Shown: positions 1 through 6,313 of the stretch, one piece after another | How positions within the stretch are numbered: position 1 is the stretch's first letter | Layout: each line of letters opens with the position of its first letter | From: Sulfurimonas sp. | GTDB lineage: Bacteria; Campylobacterota; Campylobacteria; Campylobacterales; Sulfurimonadaceae | Length of the DNA stretch: 8,388 nucleotides | Reading direction: 5' to 3' | Assembly: GCA_027066935.1 (NCBI GenBank) | Contig: JAMOMX010000349.1 | Coordinates: 1-8,388, forward strand | Translations under genes and position numbers: made by a program | The notes under the pieces: generated by a model | What the model was told of the DNA's origin: nothing | The model's database searches: none | Seen by the model: the letters and a program-made list of their open reading frames with translations, nothing else

Positions 1-360
1 AGTGTCCGTATCTGTGTCGGTGTCTGTATCGGTATCCGTGTCCGTGTCCGTGTCGGTATCTGTGTCGGTGTCTGTGTCTGTATCGGTGTCAGTGTCGGTA
101 TCAGTATCCGTGTCTGTATCAGTGTCGGTATCTGTATCAGTGTCAGTGTCAGTGTCAGTGTCGGTATCTGTATCAGTATCCGTGTCAGTGTCTGTATCGG
201 TATCGGTGTCTGTATCTGTATCAGTGTCCGTATCTGTGTCGGTGTCGGTGTCTGTGTCTGTATCAGTGTCTGTATCTGTGTCCGTGTCAGTGTCTGTGTC
301 GGTGTCAGTGTCTGTATCTGTGTCCGTATCTGTGTCTGTATCAGTGTCGGTATCTGTATC
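1..360 (-). repeat. Hexanucleotide tract coding for 60 uninterrupted Asp-Thr dipeptides
   Basis: Read on the minus strand, every hexamer is GAY-ACN, giving (Asp-Thr)60 with no exception up to the window edge, so the true tract may be longer. Only the two wobble bases vary. By hand count Asp is GAC 35 times and GAT 25 times; Thr is ACA 22, ACT 15, ACC 14 and ACG 9. The tract probably forms an extended, acidic, hydroxyl-rich stalk comparable in concept to Ser-Asp stalks of Gram-positive adhesins; calcium binding or Thr glycosylation is possible but not shown. Identical blocks recur inside it (for example 121-141 with 157-177, and 265-285 with 307-327), which suggests growth by duplication of multi-hexamer segments. 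The opposite strand reads as open Ser-Val repeat only because of this pattern. Confidence 0.97.
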
Positions 361-897
361 ACTCTCTAAATAACGATTCTCTGATTCTAATTCAATATTA
401 TCATCATTCTCATCATAAAATATTTCAGTTTCATCAAATTCTCTTGGACGAAGATCCGATACAATGTTTGTTGATGCATTATTTGGATCATTAAATATAG
501 CTTCTCCACCTTCAGTAGTCTGAGCCCCAGCTGCCTCGCCTGCTGCTGTTTCTATATCCTCTACTGATGGAATTTCAGCATTATCCAATTCATCACCATA
601 CTCTTCAAGTATATTTTCAATAGCAATACCATGAGTTACAGTTTCATTTTCTGCAAACTCTTGCTGATACAAGGAAGCGTCAAAAAGTTGTTCTTCTTCT
701 CCTAAAATAAGGAGATTAGAACCATCTTTCATACTTATTACAAGACTATCTATAGATACATTAGAACTATCTCCAATAATCACTTCGCCTTCATTAATTG
801 CATCACCTTTAGATAATTCACGAAGAGAACCATCCTCAGCTTTTACATAAAATTTACCACCATCTATACTTGATATTTTTCCAATTATTTTCGACAT
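1..897 (-). CDS. LapA-type retention-module surface adhesin, N-terminal part (runs off the left edge)
   Basis: An open reading frame starts at the ATG at 895-897, with AGGAAA five bases upstream, and stays open for 299 codons to base 1, so the 3' part lies outside the window. Residues 1 to about 75 form a small beta-rich, glycine-turn module (MSKIIGKISSIDGGKFYVKA, then DGSLRELSKGD, then GEVIIGD). This matches the N-terminal retention module of LapA-like adhesins, which plugs the outer-membrane TolC-like pore and keeps the protein on the cell surface. Residues 117-120 are TAAG, the di-alanine motif cut by LapG-type periplasmic proteases. Residues 130-179 are acidic, and from residue 180 the protein is pure Asp-Thr repeat. 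No Sec signal is visible, as expected for a type I secretion substrate. The distal adhesive domains and C-terminal secretion signal cannot be seen. Family assignment is confident; ligand and full size are unknown. Confidence 0.85.
   Translation of the reverse strand, partial: MSKIIGKISSIDGGKFYVKAEDGSLRELSKGDAINEGEVIIGDSSNVSIDSLVISMKDGSNLLILGEEEQLFDASLYQQEFAENETVTHGIAIENILEEYGDELDNAEIPSVEDIETAAGEAAGAQTTEGGEAIFNDPNNASTNIVSDLRPREFDETEIFYDENDDNIELESENRYLESDTDTDTDTDTDTDTDTDTDTDTDTDTDTDTDTDTDTDTDTDTDTDTDTDTDTDTDTDTDTDTDTDTDTDTDTDTDTDTDTDTDTDTDTDTDTDTDTDTDTDTDTDTDTDTDTDTDTDTDT
538..549 (-). other. Putative LapG cleavage site (TAAG) in the adhesin retention region
   Basis: The codons ACA GCA GCA GGC give Thr-Ala-Ala-Gly at residues 117-120, within the context VEDIETAAGEAAGAQ. 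In characterised LapA-type adhesins a TAAG-like di-alanine motif at about residue 105-125 is cut by the calcium-dependent LapG protease to release the adhesin when cyclic-di-GMP falls. Position and motif agree with that; no lapG or lapD homologue lies in this window. Confidence 0.65.
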
Positions 898-930
898 AAT
901 GATTTCCTAGATATTTATTTATGGTGTCAT

Positions 931-941
931 AATATAACAAA
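931..941 (-). promoter_or_regulatory. Probable promoter (-10 with TTTG extension) of the adhesin gene
   Basis: On the minus strand the sequence TTTGT-TATATT sits 33 bases upstream of the ATG. It has the same layout as the TTTGC-TATAAT box in front of mqo in this window. No convincing -35 hexamer is present, which is usual for Campylobacterota sigma-70 promoters. The expected transcription start is near 924, leaving a leader of about 27 bases that contains the AGGAAA ribosome binding site at 903-908. Confidence 0.5.
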
Positions 942-958
942 TTTTTAAATATATAAAT

Positions 959-972
959 TGTACTTAAGTACA
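959..972. promoter_or_regulatory. Perfect 14-bp palindrome, candidate operator for the adhesin gene
   Basis: TGTACTTAAGTACA is identical to its reverse complement. Its centre (965.5) is about 41 bases upstream of the inferred transcription start of the adhesin gene, the position typical of a class II activator such as a CRP/FNR-family protein. The half-site TGTAC is not one I can assign to a known regulator. A palindrome of this length is unlikely but not impossible by chance in AT-rich DNA. Confidence 0.35.
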
Positions 973-1041
973 GCACTATAAAATAATACCATCCCCATTA
1001 AAAAAGGTTAGGTATAAGATGTCTAAAATATTTATGTCCTC

Positions 1042-1461
1042 TTACTTATTGTTCAATATATAAATATAACTTTTTTTATTAAATCCGTAATTTTCATAAA
1101 AAGCGTGAGTTTCTTTTCTTTGAAAACCACTTGAGAGCACGATATTTTCACACATTGCTACCTTAGAAAAATCAACCAAATAATCAAGCATCATTTTTCC
1201 GTAACCTTGCGCTCTTAAAGCTGAGTCAGTTACTAAATCAAAAACATAAAGATGTCTTTTATGGTATAAATTTGTTTGCACTGCAACACCGGCATAAGTT
1301 ATTAGTTTTTTATTTTCAAAAATTCCAATCATCTTATACTCCATATGGCGCATATCATATATCAAATCTTCAAACTCTTTATAACTTAGTTCAATTCGGA
1401 GTTGAGATATTATTTTGTAAGCTATATCCAATTCTTTTAGGTCTAATTCTCTTATCTGCAT
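1042..1461 (-). CDS. GNAT-family N-acetyltransferase
   Basis: This 139-residue protein has the size and layout of a single-domain GNAT enzyme, which moves an acetyl group from acetyl-CoA to an amine. Motif A, the acetyl-CoA pyrophosphate loop, is RAQGYG at residues 83-88 (R/Q-x-x-G-x-G/A), preceded by the beta-4 strand LYVFDLVTDS. Motif B near the C-terminus is HAFYENYGF at 119-127, with the usual Tyr. The N-terminal half, which sets substrate choice, gives no clue, so the acceptor is unknown. It is transcribed divergently from mqo, 56 bp away, and points toward the adhesin gene with a 144-bp gap. That gap contains a separate promoter, so co-transcription with the adhesin is uncertain. The start is the only ATG that keeps the N-terminal strand (MQIRELDL); AAAG lies 6 bases upstream as a weak ribosome binding site. 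Confidence 0.9.
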   Translation of the reverse strand: MQIRELDLKELDIAYKIISQLRIELSYKEFEDLIYDMRHMEYKMIGIFENKKLITYAGVAVQTNLYHKRHLYVFDLVTDSALRAQGYGKMMLDYLVDFSKVAMCENIVLSSGFQRKETHAFYENYGFNKKSYIYILNNK

Positions 1462-1479
1462 ATCACACTTTATAATAAC

Positions 1480-1490
1480 TTTGCTATAAT
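1480..1490 (+). promoter_or_regulatory. Promoter of mqo (extended -10, TTTGC-TATAAT)
   Basis: A consensus TATAAT at 1485-1490 is preceded directly by TTTGC, the extended -10 pattern common in Campylobacterota. The start site would be near 1497, leaving a leader of about 20 bases. That leader holds AAGGGA (1503-1508) and then nine consecutive T residues before the mqo ATG. Confidence 0.75.
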
Positions 1491-1517
1491 TTCGATAAAT
1501 ATAAGGGATTTTTTTTT

Positions 1518-3014
1518 ATGTACACTAAAAACTTTGAAGTTGTTATCGTTGGTGCTGGTATTTCTGGATGTGCTTTAGCCTATACTATAGCTAGATACAC
1601 TGATATAAAATCTATTGCTGTAGTTGAAAAATATGAGGATGTAGCTACACTAAACTCTAAAGGAACTAGCAACTCACAAACTATGCATGCTGGTGATATT
1701 GAAACAAACTACACTTTGGAAAAAGCAGCGATTACTAAAAGAACTGCAAAAATGGTTGAGAGATATTGTTTGGGGCACGGTCTTCAAAATGATGTCATAT
1801 ATGCACATCAAAAAATGGCACTTGGTGTTGGAAAAAAAGAGGTTGAGTTTTTATTACATCGATATGAGGAATTTAATCAACTATTTCCATACCTTGAAGT
1901 ATGGAATAAAGAAAAATTAAAAGAGTTAGAACCTCGTGTTGTTTATGATGAAAATGGAGATGAAAGACCTGAAGAGATAGTTGGAATTGGAACAAAAGAT
2001 CAATGGACAACTGTAGATTTTGCGAAATTATCACAATCTTTTATAGATGAAATCAAAAAAGAAGATATTGAGTTTGAACTATTTCTAAACACAGAAGTTA
2101 AAGATATTGAACATTCTGATAAACGAGGATATATTGTAAAAACACCAAAGGGCAATTTTTATGCAGATTTTGTAGTTACAGATGCAGGTGCTCACTCACT
2201 ATTTTTAGCACATCGTATGGGGTTTGGAGAAAATCTTGGTTGCCTTCCTGTTGCTGGTAGTTTTTACATGACAAATCAAAAGCTTTTAAATGGTAAAGTT
2301 TACATGATTCAAAATCCAAAATTACCATTTGCAGCACTTCATGGAGATCCTGACATATTAGCAAATGGAAATACACGTTTTGGTCCAACTGCACTTATGC
2401 TTCCAAAATTAGAACGATATAAACCAGGTACCTATATGGACTTTTGGAAAACACTTAGATTTGATATGAATATAGTAAAAGCATTGTGGAAACTTTTAAA
2501 AGAGAGTGATATTCGTAACTACATATTTAGAAACTTTTTATTTGAAGTACCTTTTTTAAATAAACGATTATTTTTAAAAGATGCTAGAAAAATTGTACCT
2601 GGACTTAAGTTAGATGAATTTGAATACGCCAAAGGATTTGGTGGTGTTCGTCCACAGGTATTAAATAAAGATGAGCAAAAACTTATGTTAGGTGAAGCTT
2701 CTATATTTACAGGAGAGGGACTCATTTTTAACATGACACCATCACCTGGAGCGACATCTTGTCTTGGTAATGCTGAGCGTGATGTTCAATATATTGCTCA
2801 ATACTTAGGTAAAAAATTCGATCAAGAACATTTTAACGATGAGTTAACCGAGGGCGAATATTGTGTGCTTCCAGAGCCTATTGAATCACAAAAAGCTGTT
2901 GTAAATCTTATTCGCGCAGAGATTGCTCGTACACATGAAAAATATATGCAAAATATTATCATCGATAAACCTGATGAAGAATTTTGGGATAAACCACACT
3001 CAAAACTAAAATAA
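1518..3014 (+). CDS. mqo: Malate:quinone oxidoreductase (FAD-dependent malate dehydrogenase)
   Basis: The 498-residue product is a flavoprotein of the Mqo family, which oxidises malate to oxaloacetate and passes electrons to the membrane quinone pool, replacing or supplementing NAD-linked malate dehydrogenase in the TCA cycle. An N-terminal Rossmann motif is clear: GAGISG at residues 12-17, with Glu37 ending the second strand to hold the FAD ribose. The segment SQTMHAGDIETNYT corresponds to the family's conserved region after the FAD loop. Near the C-terminus, GGVRPQVL and MTPSPGATSCLGNA match the FAD-closing part of the fold. No membrane helix is seen, consistent with a peripheral enzyme. 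Length agrees with the family (about 450-550). The divergence from the E. coli type of Mqo (for example GDIETNYT rather than ALCELNYTP) leaves a small chance of a related 2-hydroxyacid oxidase. Confidence 0.85.
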   Translation: MYTKNFEVVIVGAGISGCALAYTIARYTDIKSIAVVEKYEDVATLNSKGTSNSQTMHAGDIETNYTLEKAAITKRTAKMVERYCLGHGLQNDVIYAHQKMALGVGKKEVEFLLHRYEEFNQLFPYLEVWNKEKLKELEPRVVYDENGDERPEEIVGIGTKDQWTTVDFAKLSQSFIDEIKKEDIEFELFLNTEVKDIEHSDKRGYIVKTPKGNFYADFVVTDAGAHSLFLAHRMGFGENLGCLPVAGSFYMTNQKLLNGKVYMIQNPKLPFAALHGDPDILANGNTRFGPTALMLPKLERYKPGTYMDFWKTLRFDMNIVKALWKLLKESDIRNYIFRNFLFEVPFLNKRLFLKDARKIVPGLKLDEFEYAKGFGGVRPQVLNKDEQKLMLGEASIFTGEGLIFNMTPSPGATSCLGNAERDVQYIAQYLGKKFDQEHFNDELTEGEYCVLPEPIESQKAVVNLIRAEIARTHEKYMQNIIIDKPDEEFWDKPHSKLK

Positions 3015-3031
3015 TCATCTTTTAATTAACT

Positions 3032-3043
3032 CTTGGATATAAT
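3032..3043 (+). promoter_or_regulatory. Promoter of the ABC-F / FAH-like pair
   Basis: CTTGGATATAAT contains a consensus TATAAT at 3038-3043 with TTGG just upstream, close to the mqo promoter pattern. It lies in the 62-bp gap after mqo, with an expected start near 3050 and AAGAGAG (3064-3070) as ribosome binding site before the ATG at 3077. The downstream pair can therefore be transcribed independently of mqo; no hairpin terminator separates the two units. Confidence 0.65.
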
Positions 3044-3076
3044 TCGCAAATTAAAATATATCTAAGAGAGATAATC

Positions 3077-4681
3077 ATGGTAACAGTTCAAAATCTAATA
3101 ATGCGCTTTGGAAATAGAGTTCTATTTCAAGACATAAACCTCAAACTTGACCGTCATAAAAGATATGGTCTAATCGGTGCTAATGGTGCTGGAAAAACTA
3201 CATTTTTAAAAATCCTAAGTGGTGAAATCAACGAATTTGAGGGGGATATTGTTATCCCTAAAGCAAATAAAGTTGGTGTACTTGGTCAAAATCAATTTGC
3301 TTATGAAGATTACACAATTATGGATGCTGTTTTATTTGGAAACAAAAGACTATATGATGCTGTAAAAGAAAAAGAAGAACTTTATGCAAATGGAGATTTT
3401 GAAGATGATGCAGTAAATAACCGATTAGCTGAGCTTGAAGTTATCTCTGTAGAAGAAGATCCAACTTATGAATATGAAGTAAACATTGGTAAAATCCTTG
3501 AAAATGTTGGCATCTCTGCAAGTGATCATTATAATTTAATGAGTTCACTCGATTCTGCTGATAAATTTAAAGTATTACTTGCACAAGTTTTATTTCCTAA
3601 ACCAGATGTATTATTTCTTGATGAACCGACAAATAATCTTGATATTGAAACTATCTCTTGGCTTGAAAATGAGCTTAAGAGACACGATGGAACTATGGTA
3701 GTTATCTCTCACGATAGACACTTTTTAAATGCTGTAGTTACAAATATATTAGATGTAGATTACCAAAAAATTCGTGAATTTACAGGTACTTATGATGATT
3801 GGTATATTGCTGCAAATATTATGGCAAAACAATTAGAACTTGATACTGCTAAAAAAGAGAAAGAAAAAGAGCAATTAGAAGCTTTTGTTCGTCGCTTTAG
3901 TGCTAATGCTTCAAAAGCAAAACAAGCAACTTCAAGACAAAAACAACTTGATAAACTTCAAATTGATGATATAAAACCATCATCTCGCCGTGATCCAAGC
4001 ATTGTGTTTAAAGCAAAAAGAACTATGGGTGATGAAGCTTTAGAGCTTCTAAATATTTCTCATTCTTATGGTGAGAATGAAGTTTTAAAAAATATCACTT
4101 TAAAATTTGAGCCCGATGAAAAAGTAGCTTTAATTGGTGGGAATGGTGTTGGTAAGACTACTCTTCTTAAAATTCTTATGGAAGAGATGAAACCAAGTAG
4201 CGGTGAAGTAAAATGGGGTGCTACAATTGAGTCTAGCTATTTTCCACAAGATACAGCCGATACAATCTCAGGTGATGGAACTTTATATGACTGGTTAAGA
4301 GGATTTGATCCTAAGCGTGATATTGCAGAGATTCGCAACTGTCTTGGTAGAATGCTATTTAATGGTGAGCAGCAAGAAAAATCTGTAGTATCAATCTCTG
4401 GTGGAGAGAAACATCGTATGATGTTAAGTAAGATGATGTTAGAGGGTGGAAACTTTTTAGTTCTTGATGAGCCATCAAATCATCTTGATTTAGAAGCTAT
4501 TGTAGCACTTGGTGAAGCACTTCATAATTTTAAAGGTAATGTTATTTGTGTATCTCATGACCGTGAATTATTAGATGCTTATGCTTCACGTATCATTGAG
4601 ATTAAAGCTGATGGTTCACTTGTTGACTTTAAAGGGACTTATGAAGAGTTCGCAGAGGCTCGTGAAAAAGGTGAAGTTTAG
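3077..4681 (+). CDS. ybiT: ABC-F family ATPase, YbiT type (ribosome-associated)
   Basis: This 534-residue protein has two ABC ATPase domains and no membrane segment, the mark of ABC-F proteins, which bind the ribosomal E site and relieve stalled translation. Domain 1: Walker A GANGAGKT (34-41), Walker B LFLDEPTNNLD (179-189), switch His in SHDRHF (211-216). Domain 2: Walker A GGNGVGKT (354-361), signature SISGGEKHR (439-447), Walker B LVLDEPSNHLD (461-471), switch SHDRE (493-497). Between them (about 241-317) is the charged linker with RRFSANASKAKQATSRQKQ, the P-site tRNA interaction motif, closely like E. coli YbiT. As in YbiT, the domain 1 signature is degenerate (SSLDSADKFK near 156-165 instead of LSGGQ). 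No antibiotic-resistance extension is visible in the linker. The specific substrate of YbiT-type factors is not settled, so only the general role is assigned. Confidence 0.93.
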   Translation: MVTVQNLIMRFGNRVLFQDINLKLDRHKRYGLIGANGAGKTTFLKILSGEINEFEGDIVIPKANKVGVLGQNQFAYEDYTIMDAVLFGNKRLYDAVKEKEELYANGDFEDDAVNNRLAELEVISVEEDPTYEYEVNIGKILENVGISASDHYNLMSSLDSADKFKVLLAQVLFPKPDVLFLDEPTNNLDIETISWLENELKRHDGTMVVISHDRHFLNAVVTNILDVDYQKIREFTGTYDDWYIAANIMAKQLELDTAKKEKEKEQLEAFVRRFSANASKAKQATSRQKQLDKLQIDDIKPSSRRDPSIVFKAKRTMGDEALELLNISHSYGENEVLKNITLKFEPDEKVALIGGNGVGKTTLLKILMEEMKPSSGEVKWGATIESSYFPQDTADTISGDGTLYDWLRGFDPKRDIAEIRNCLGRMLFNGEQQEKSVVSISGGEKHRMMLSKMMLEGGNFLVLDEPSNHLDLEAIVALGEALHNFKGNVICVSHDRELLDAYASRIIEIKADGSLVDFKGTYEEFAEAREKGEV

Positions 4682-5518
4682 ATGTCCAAATATGGTTCGT
4701 TTTTAGGTCTTGGGATTGCAGGTAATTTTGCACTTCATTTAGATCAAGCTGGTGAGGCTGAAGATTTTAAAGATATTATTACAGAAGATGAGGCAGCTCC
4801 AAAGGGGATGTTTCCATTTTATTTGCCAAACTCAAACCCTTTTGCAAAAGAGATTTTAAGCACATATCCTCTTTCATCAAATACAATTAAATTGCCATTA
4901 GATGATGTTAATGTTCAAGCAGAGCCAGAAGTTGGTTTAATCTGTAATTTTGAATATAAAAATGACAAATTATCAAAAATTATACCTACCCATTTTGGAG
5001 CTTATAATGATTGTTCTATCAGAATTGCAGGAGCTGAAAAAATTAGCAATAAGAAAAACTGGGGCGAATCTTCTAAAGGGATAAGTGATACTCTTTTTGA
5101 GATAGATAAATTTGAAAATGGTGGAATTATGGATGATTTTTCAATCGCTTCATTTTTAATTCGTGATGGTGAAATCCATGCTTATGGAGAAGATGTTGAA
5201 TTAAATGGTTATAGTTATTTTTATGATAAATTAACATCATGGATATTAAACCAAATAAATACACAAAAAGATTTTGGACCATTAGAAGAGCTAAGTAAAT
5301 ATATCTTAGCATCAGGAAATCCTACACAAGCTATAATTTCAATAGGTGCTACAAGATACACACCATATGGTGAAAGCACTTTTTTAAATTCCAATGATGA
5401 AATTGTTATTGTTGTTTACAACCACAAAACAAGCTCTTTAGATGAAGTTGTAAGCTCAATAAAAAATTCATCATTTGATAATTCAAAGATGAGTGTACTT
5501 TCACAAAGAGTTATCTAA
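4682..5518 (+). CDS. FAH-superfamily-like protein of unknown function (possibly DUF5718)
   Basis: The 278-residue product has no signal peptide or membrane helix. Several residues fall in the order and spacing of the fumarylacetoacetate hydrolase (FAH) catalytic core: Glu81-x-Glu83 (in QAEPEVGLI) and Asp110 (in YNDCSIR) as candidate divalent-metal ligands, then Lys132 in GESSKG as the candidate active-site lysine. The C-terminal IGATRYTPYGESTFLNSNDEI resembles the FAH closing region (GTP.GVG...L..GD). I recall similar Campylobacterota proteins filed as DUF5718, but cannot check this. FAH-fold enzymes usually cleave or decarboxylate acyl-pyruvates or related keto acids; no substrate is indicated here. 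The ATG begins on the base after the ABC-F stop codon, with AAGG and GAAG inside the end of that gene as ribosome binding site, so translation is almost certainly coupled to it. Confidence 0.7.
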   Translation: MSKYGSFLGLGIAGNFALHLDQAGEAEDFKDIITEDEAAPKGMFPFYLPNSNPFAKEILSTYPLSSNTIKLPLDDVNVQAEPEVGLICNFEYKNDKLSKIIPTHFGAYNDCSIRIAGAEKISNKKNWGESSKGISDTLFEIDKFENGGIMDDFSIASFLIRDGEIHAYGEDVELNGYSYFYDKLTSWILNQINTQKDFGPLEELSKYILASGNPTQAIISIGATRYTPYGESTFLNSNDEIVIVVYNHKTSSLDEVVSSIKNSSFDNSKMSVLSQRVI

Positions 5519-5524
5519 TTTGTT

Positions 5525-6313
5525 TTAAGTACCATATTTTAATTTTTTTAGTGCTACTTCTTCATCTTCTGTACGCATTAAAGATTCACCAACCAAAAAA
5601 GCATCAACACCGGCTTTACTCAAATCTTCTAGTTGCCCATGTTCATAAATTCCACTCTCAGCTACGATGATTTTTCCATTTGGTATCATAGGTATCAAAT
5701 CATAACAGAGGTTCATATCCATCTCAAAAGTTTTTAAATTTCTATGGTTAATCCCAATGATATCACTTCCAGCATAGATAGCTTTAATTAAGTCTGATTT
5801 ATCGTGGACTTCAACTAAAGCCTCCATACCTAAATGACGTGTATACCCAAGTAGCTCTTTTAACTCTTTTTTACTAAGTGCTGCAGCTATCAGTAAAATA
5901 AAATCAGCACCATGAACCATAGCTTCTAATATTTGATATTTAGATACTATAAAATCTTTTCTAAGTAGTGGGATAGATACATATCTTCTAATTCCGCCAA
6001 GGTAGTCTAAGTTACCTTGAAAAAAATGTGGTTCAGTTAAAACGGAGATAGCACTAGCTCCACCTCTTTCATAAGCTTGTGCAATCTCTAATGGATCAAA
6101 ATCTTCACGAATAACACCTTTTGATGGTGAAGCTTTTTTAACCTCTGCAATTATTCTATATGGATCTTTTTGTGTAGCTTTAAGAAATGGTATTACATCA
6201 CGAGGTACTCTTGCATTATAAGCTAGTGAGCGACCCAACCAATCAAGAGAGAACTCTTTTTCTCTTTTTTTTAAATCTTCTTTTGTCTTTTTAATAATAT
6301 CATCTAAAATCAT
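5525..6313 (-). CDS. trpC: Indole-3-glycerol-phosphate synthase
   Basis: This 262-residue (beta/alpha)8-barrel enzyme closes and decarboxylates carboxyphenylamino-deoxyribulose phosphate to indole-3-glycerol phosphate, the fourth step from chorismate to tryptophan. Known catalytic positions are all present: Glu57 and Lys59 in IIAEVKKASPSKG, Lys119 in LLRKDFIV, Glu168 in ALVEVH, Asn189 in IGINHRNL and Ser220 in VAESGI. The phosphate-binding loop VDAFLVGESLM is intact. Length matches a single-function TrpC; there is no fused TrpF. The ATG lies 14 bases inside the end of the upstream lipoprotein gene, with AGAAAGG (6319-6325) five bases before it, so it is the last gene of an overlapping string. 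No other trp gene is in the window, and no leader peptide or attenuator precedes it. Confidence 0.96.
   Translation of the reverse strand: MILDDIIKKTKEDLKKREKEFSLDWLGRSLAYNARVPRDVIPFLKATQKDPYRIIAEVKKASPSKGVIREDFDPLEIAQAYERGGASAISVLTEPHFFQGNLDYLGGIRRYVSIPLLRKDFIVSKYQILEAMVHGADFILLIAAALSKKELKELLGYTRHLGMEALVEVHDKSDLIKAIYAGSDIIGINHRNLKTFEMDMNLCYDLIPMIPNGKIIVAESGIYEHGQLEDLSKAGVDAFLVGESLMRTEDEEVALKKLKYGT

Noticed and set aside
1..360. CRISPR array or non-coding satellite
   Set aside because: The period is 6 bases with no unique spacers, and variation is restricted to codon wobble positions of the minus-strand frame, which is the signature of coding repeat.
2..373. Plus-strand open frame of alternating Ser-Val residues
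   Set aside because: It is the antisense image of the Asp-Thr tract: GAY-ACN on the minus strand always reads as alternating Ser and Val in this plus frame. It starts at a GTG at the window edge without a ribosome binding site, and the real gene continues on the minus strand.
1001..1030. Possible terminator hairpin downstream of the acetyltransferase gene (ACC..CC / GG..GGT around an A run)
   Set aside because: Pairing is broken by three mismatches, and no T run follows in the minus-strand direction, so I do not call it a terminator.
1272..1475. Plus-strand open frame inside the acetyltransferase gene
   Set aside because: It lies antisense to a gene with clear GNAT motifs, has no ribosome binding site and no recognisable domain.
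4868..5500. Bacteriocin or antibiotic-resistance function for the ABC-F pair
   Set aside because: The ABC-F linker matches the housekeeping YbiT type and lacks the long extension of resistance proteins; the partner resembles the FAH fold, not a toxin or immunity protein.
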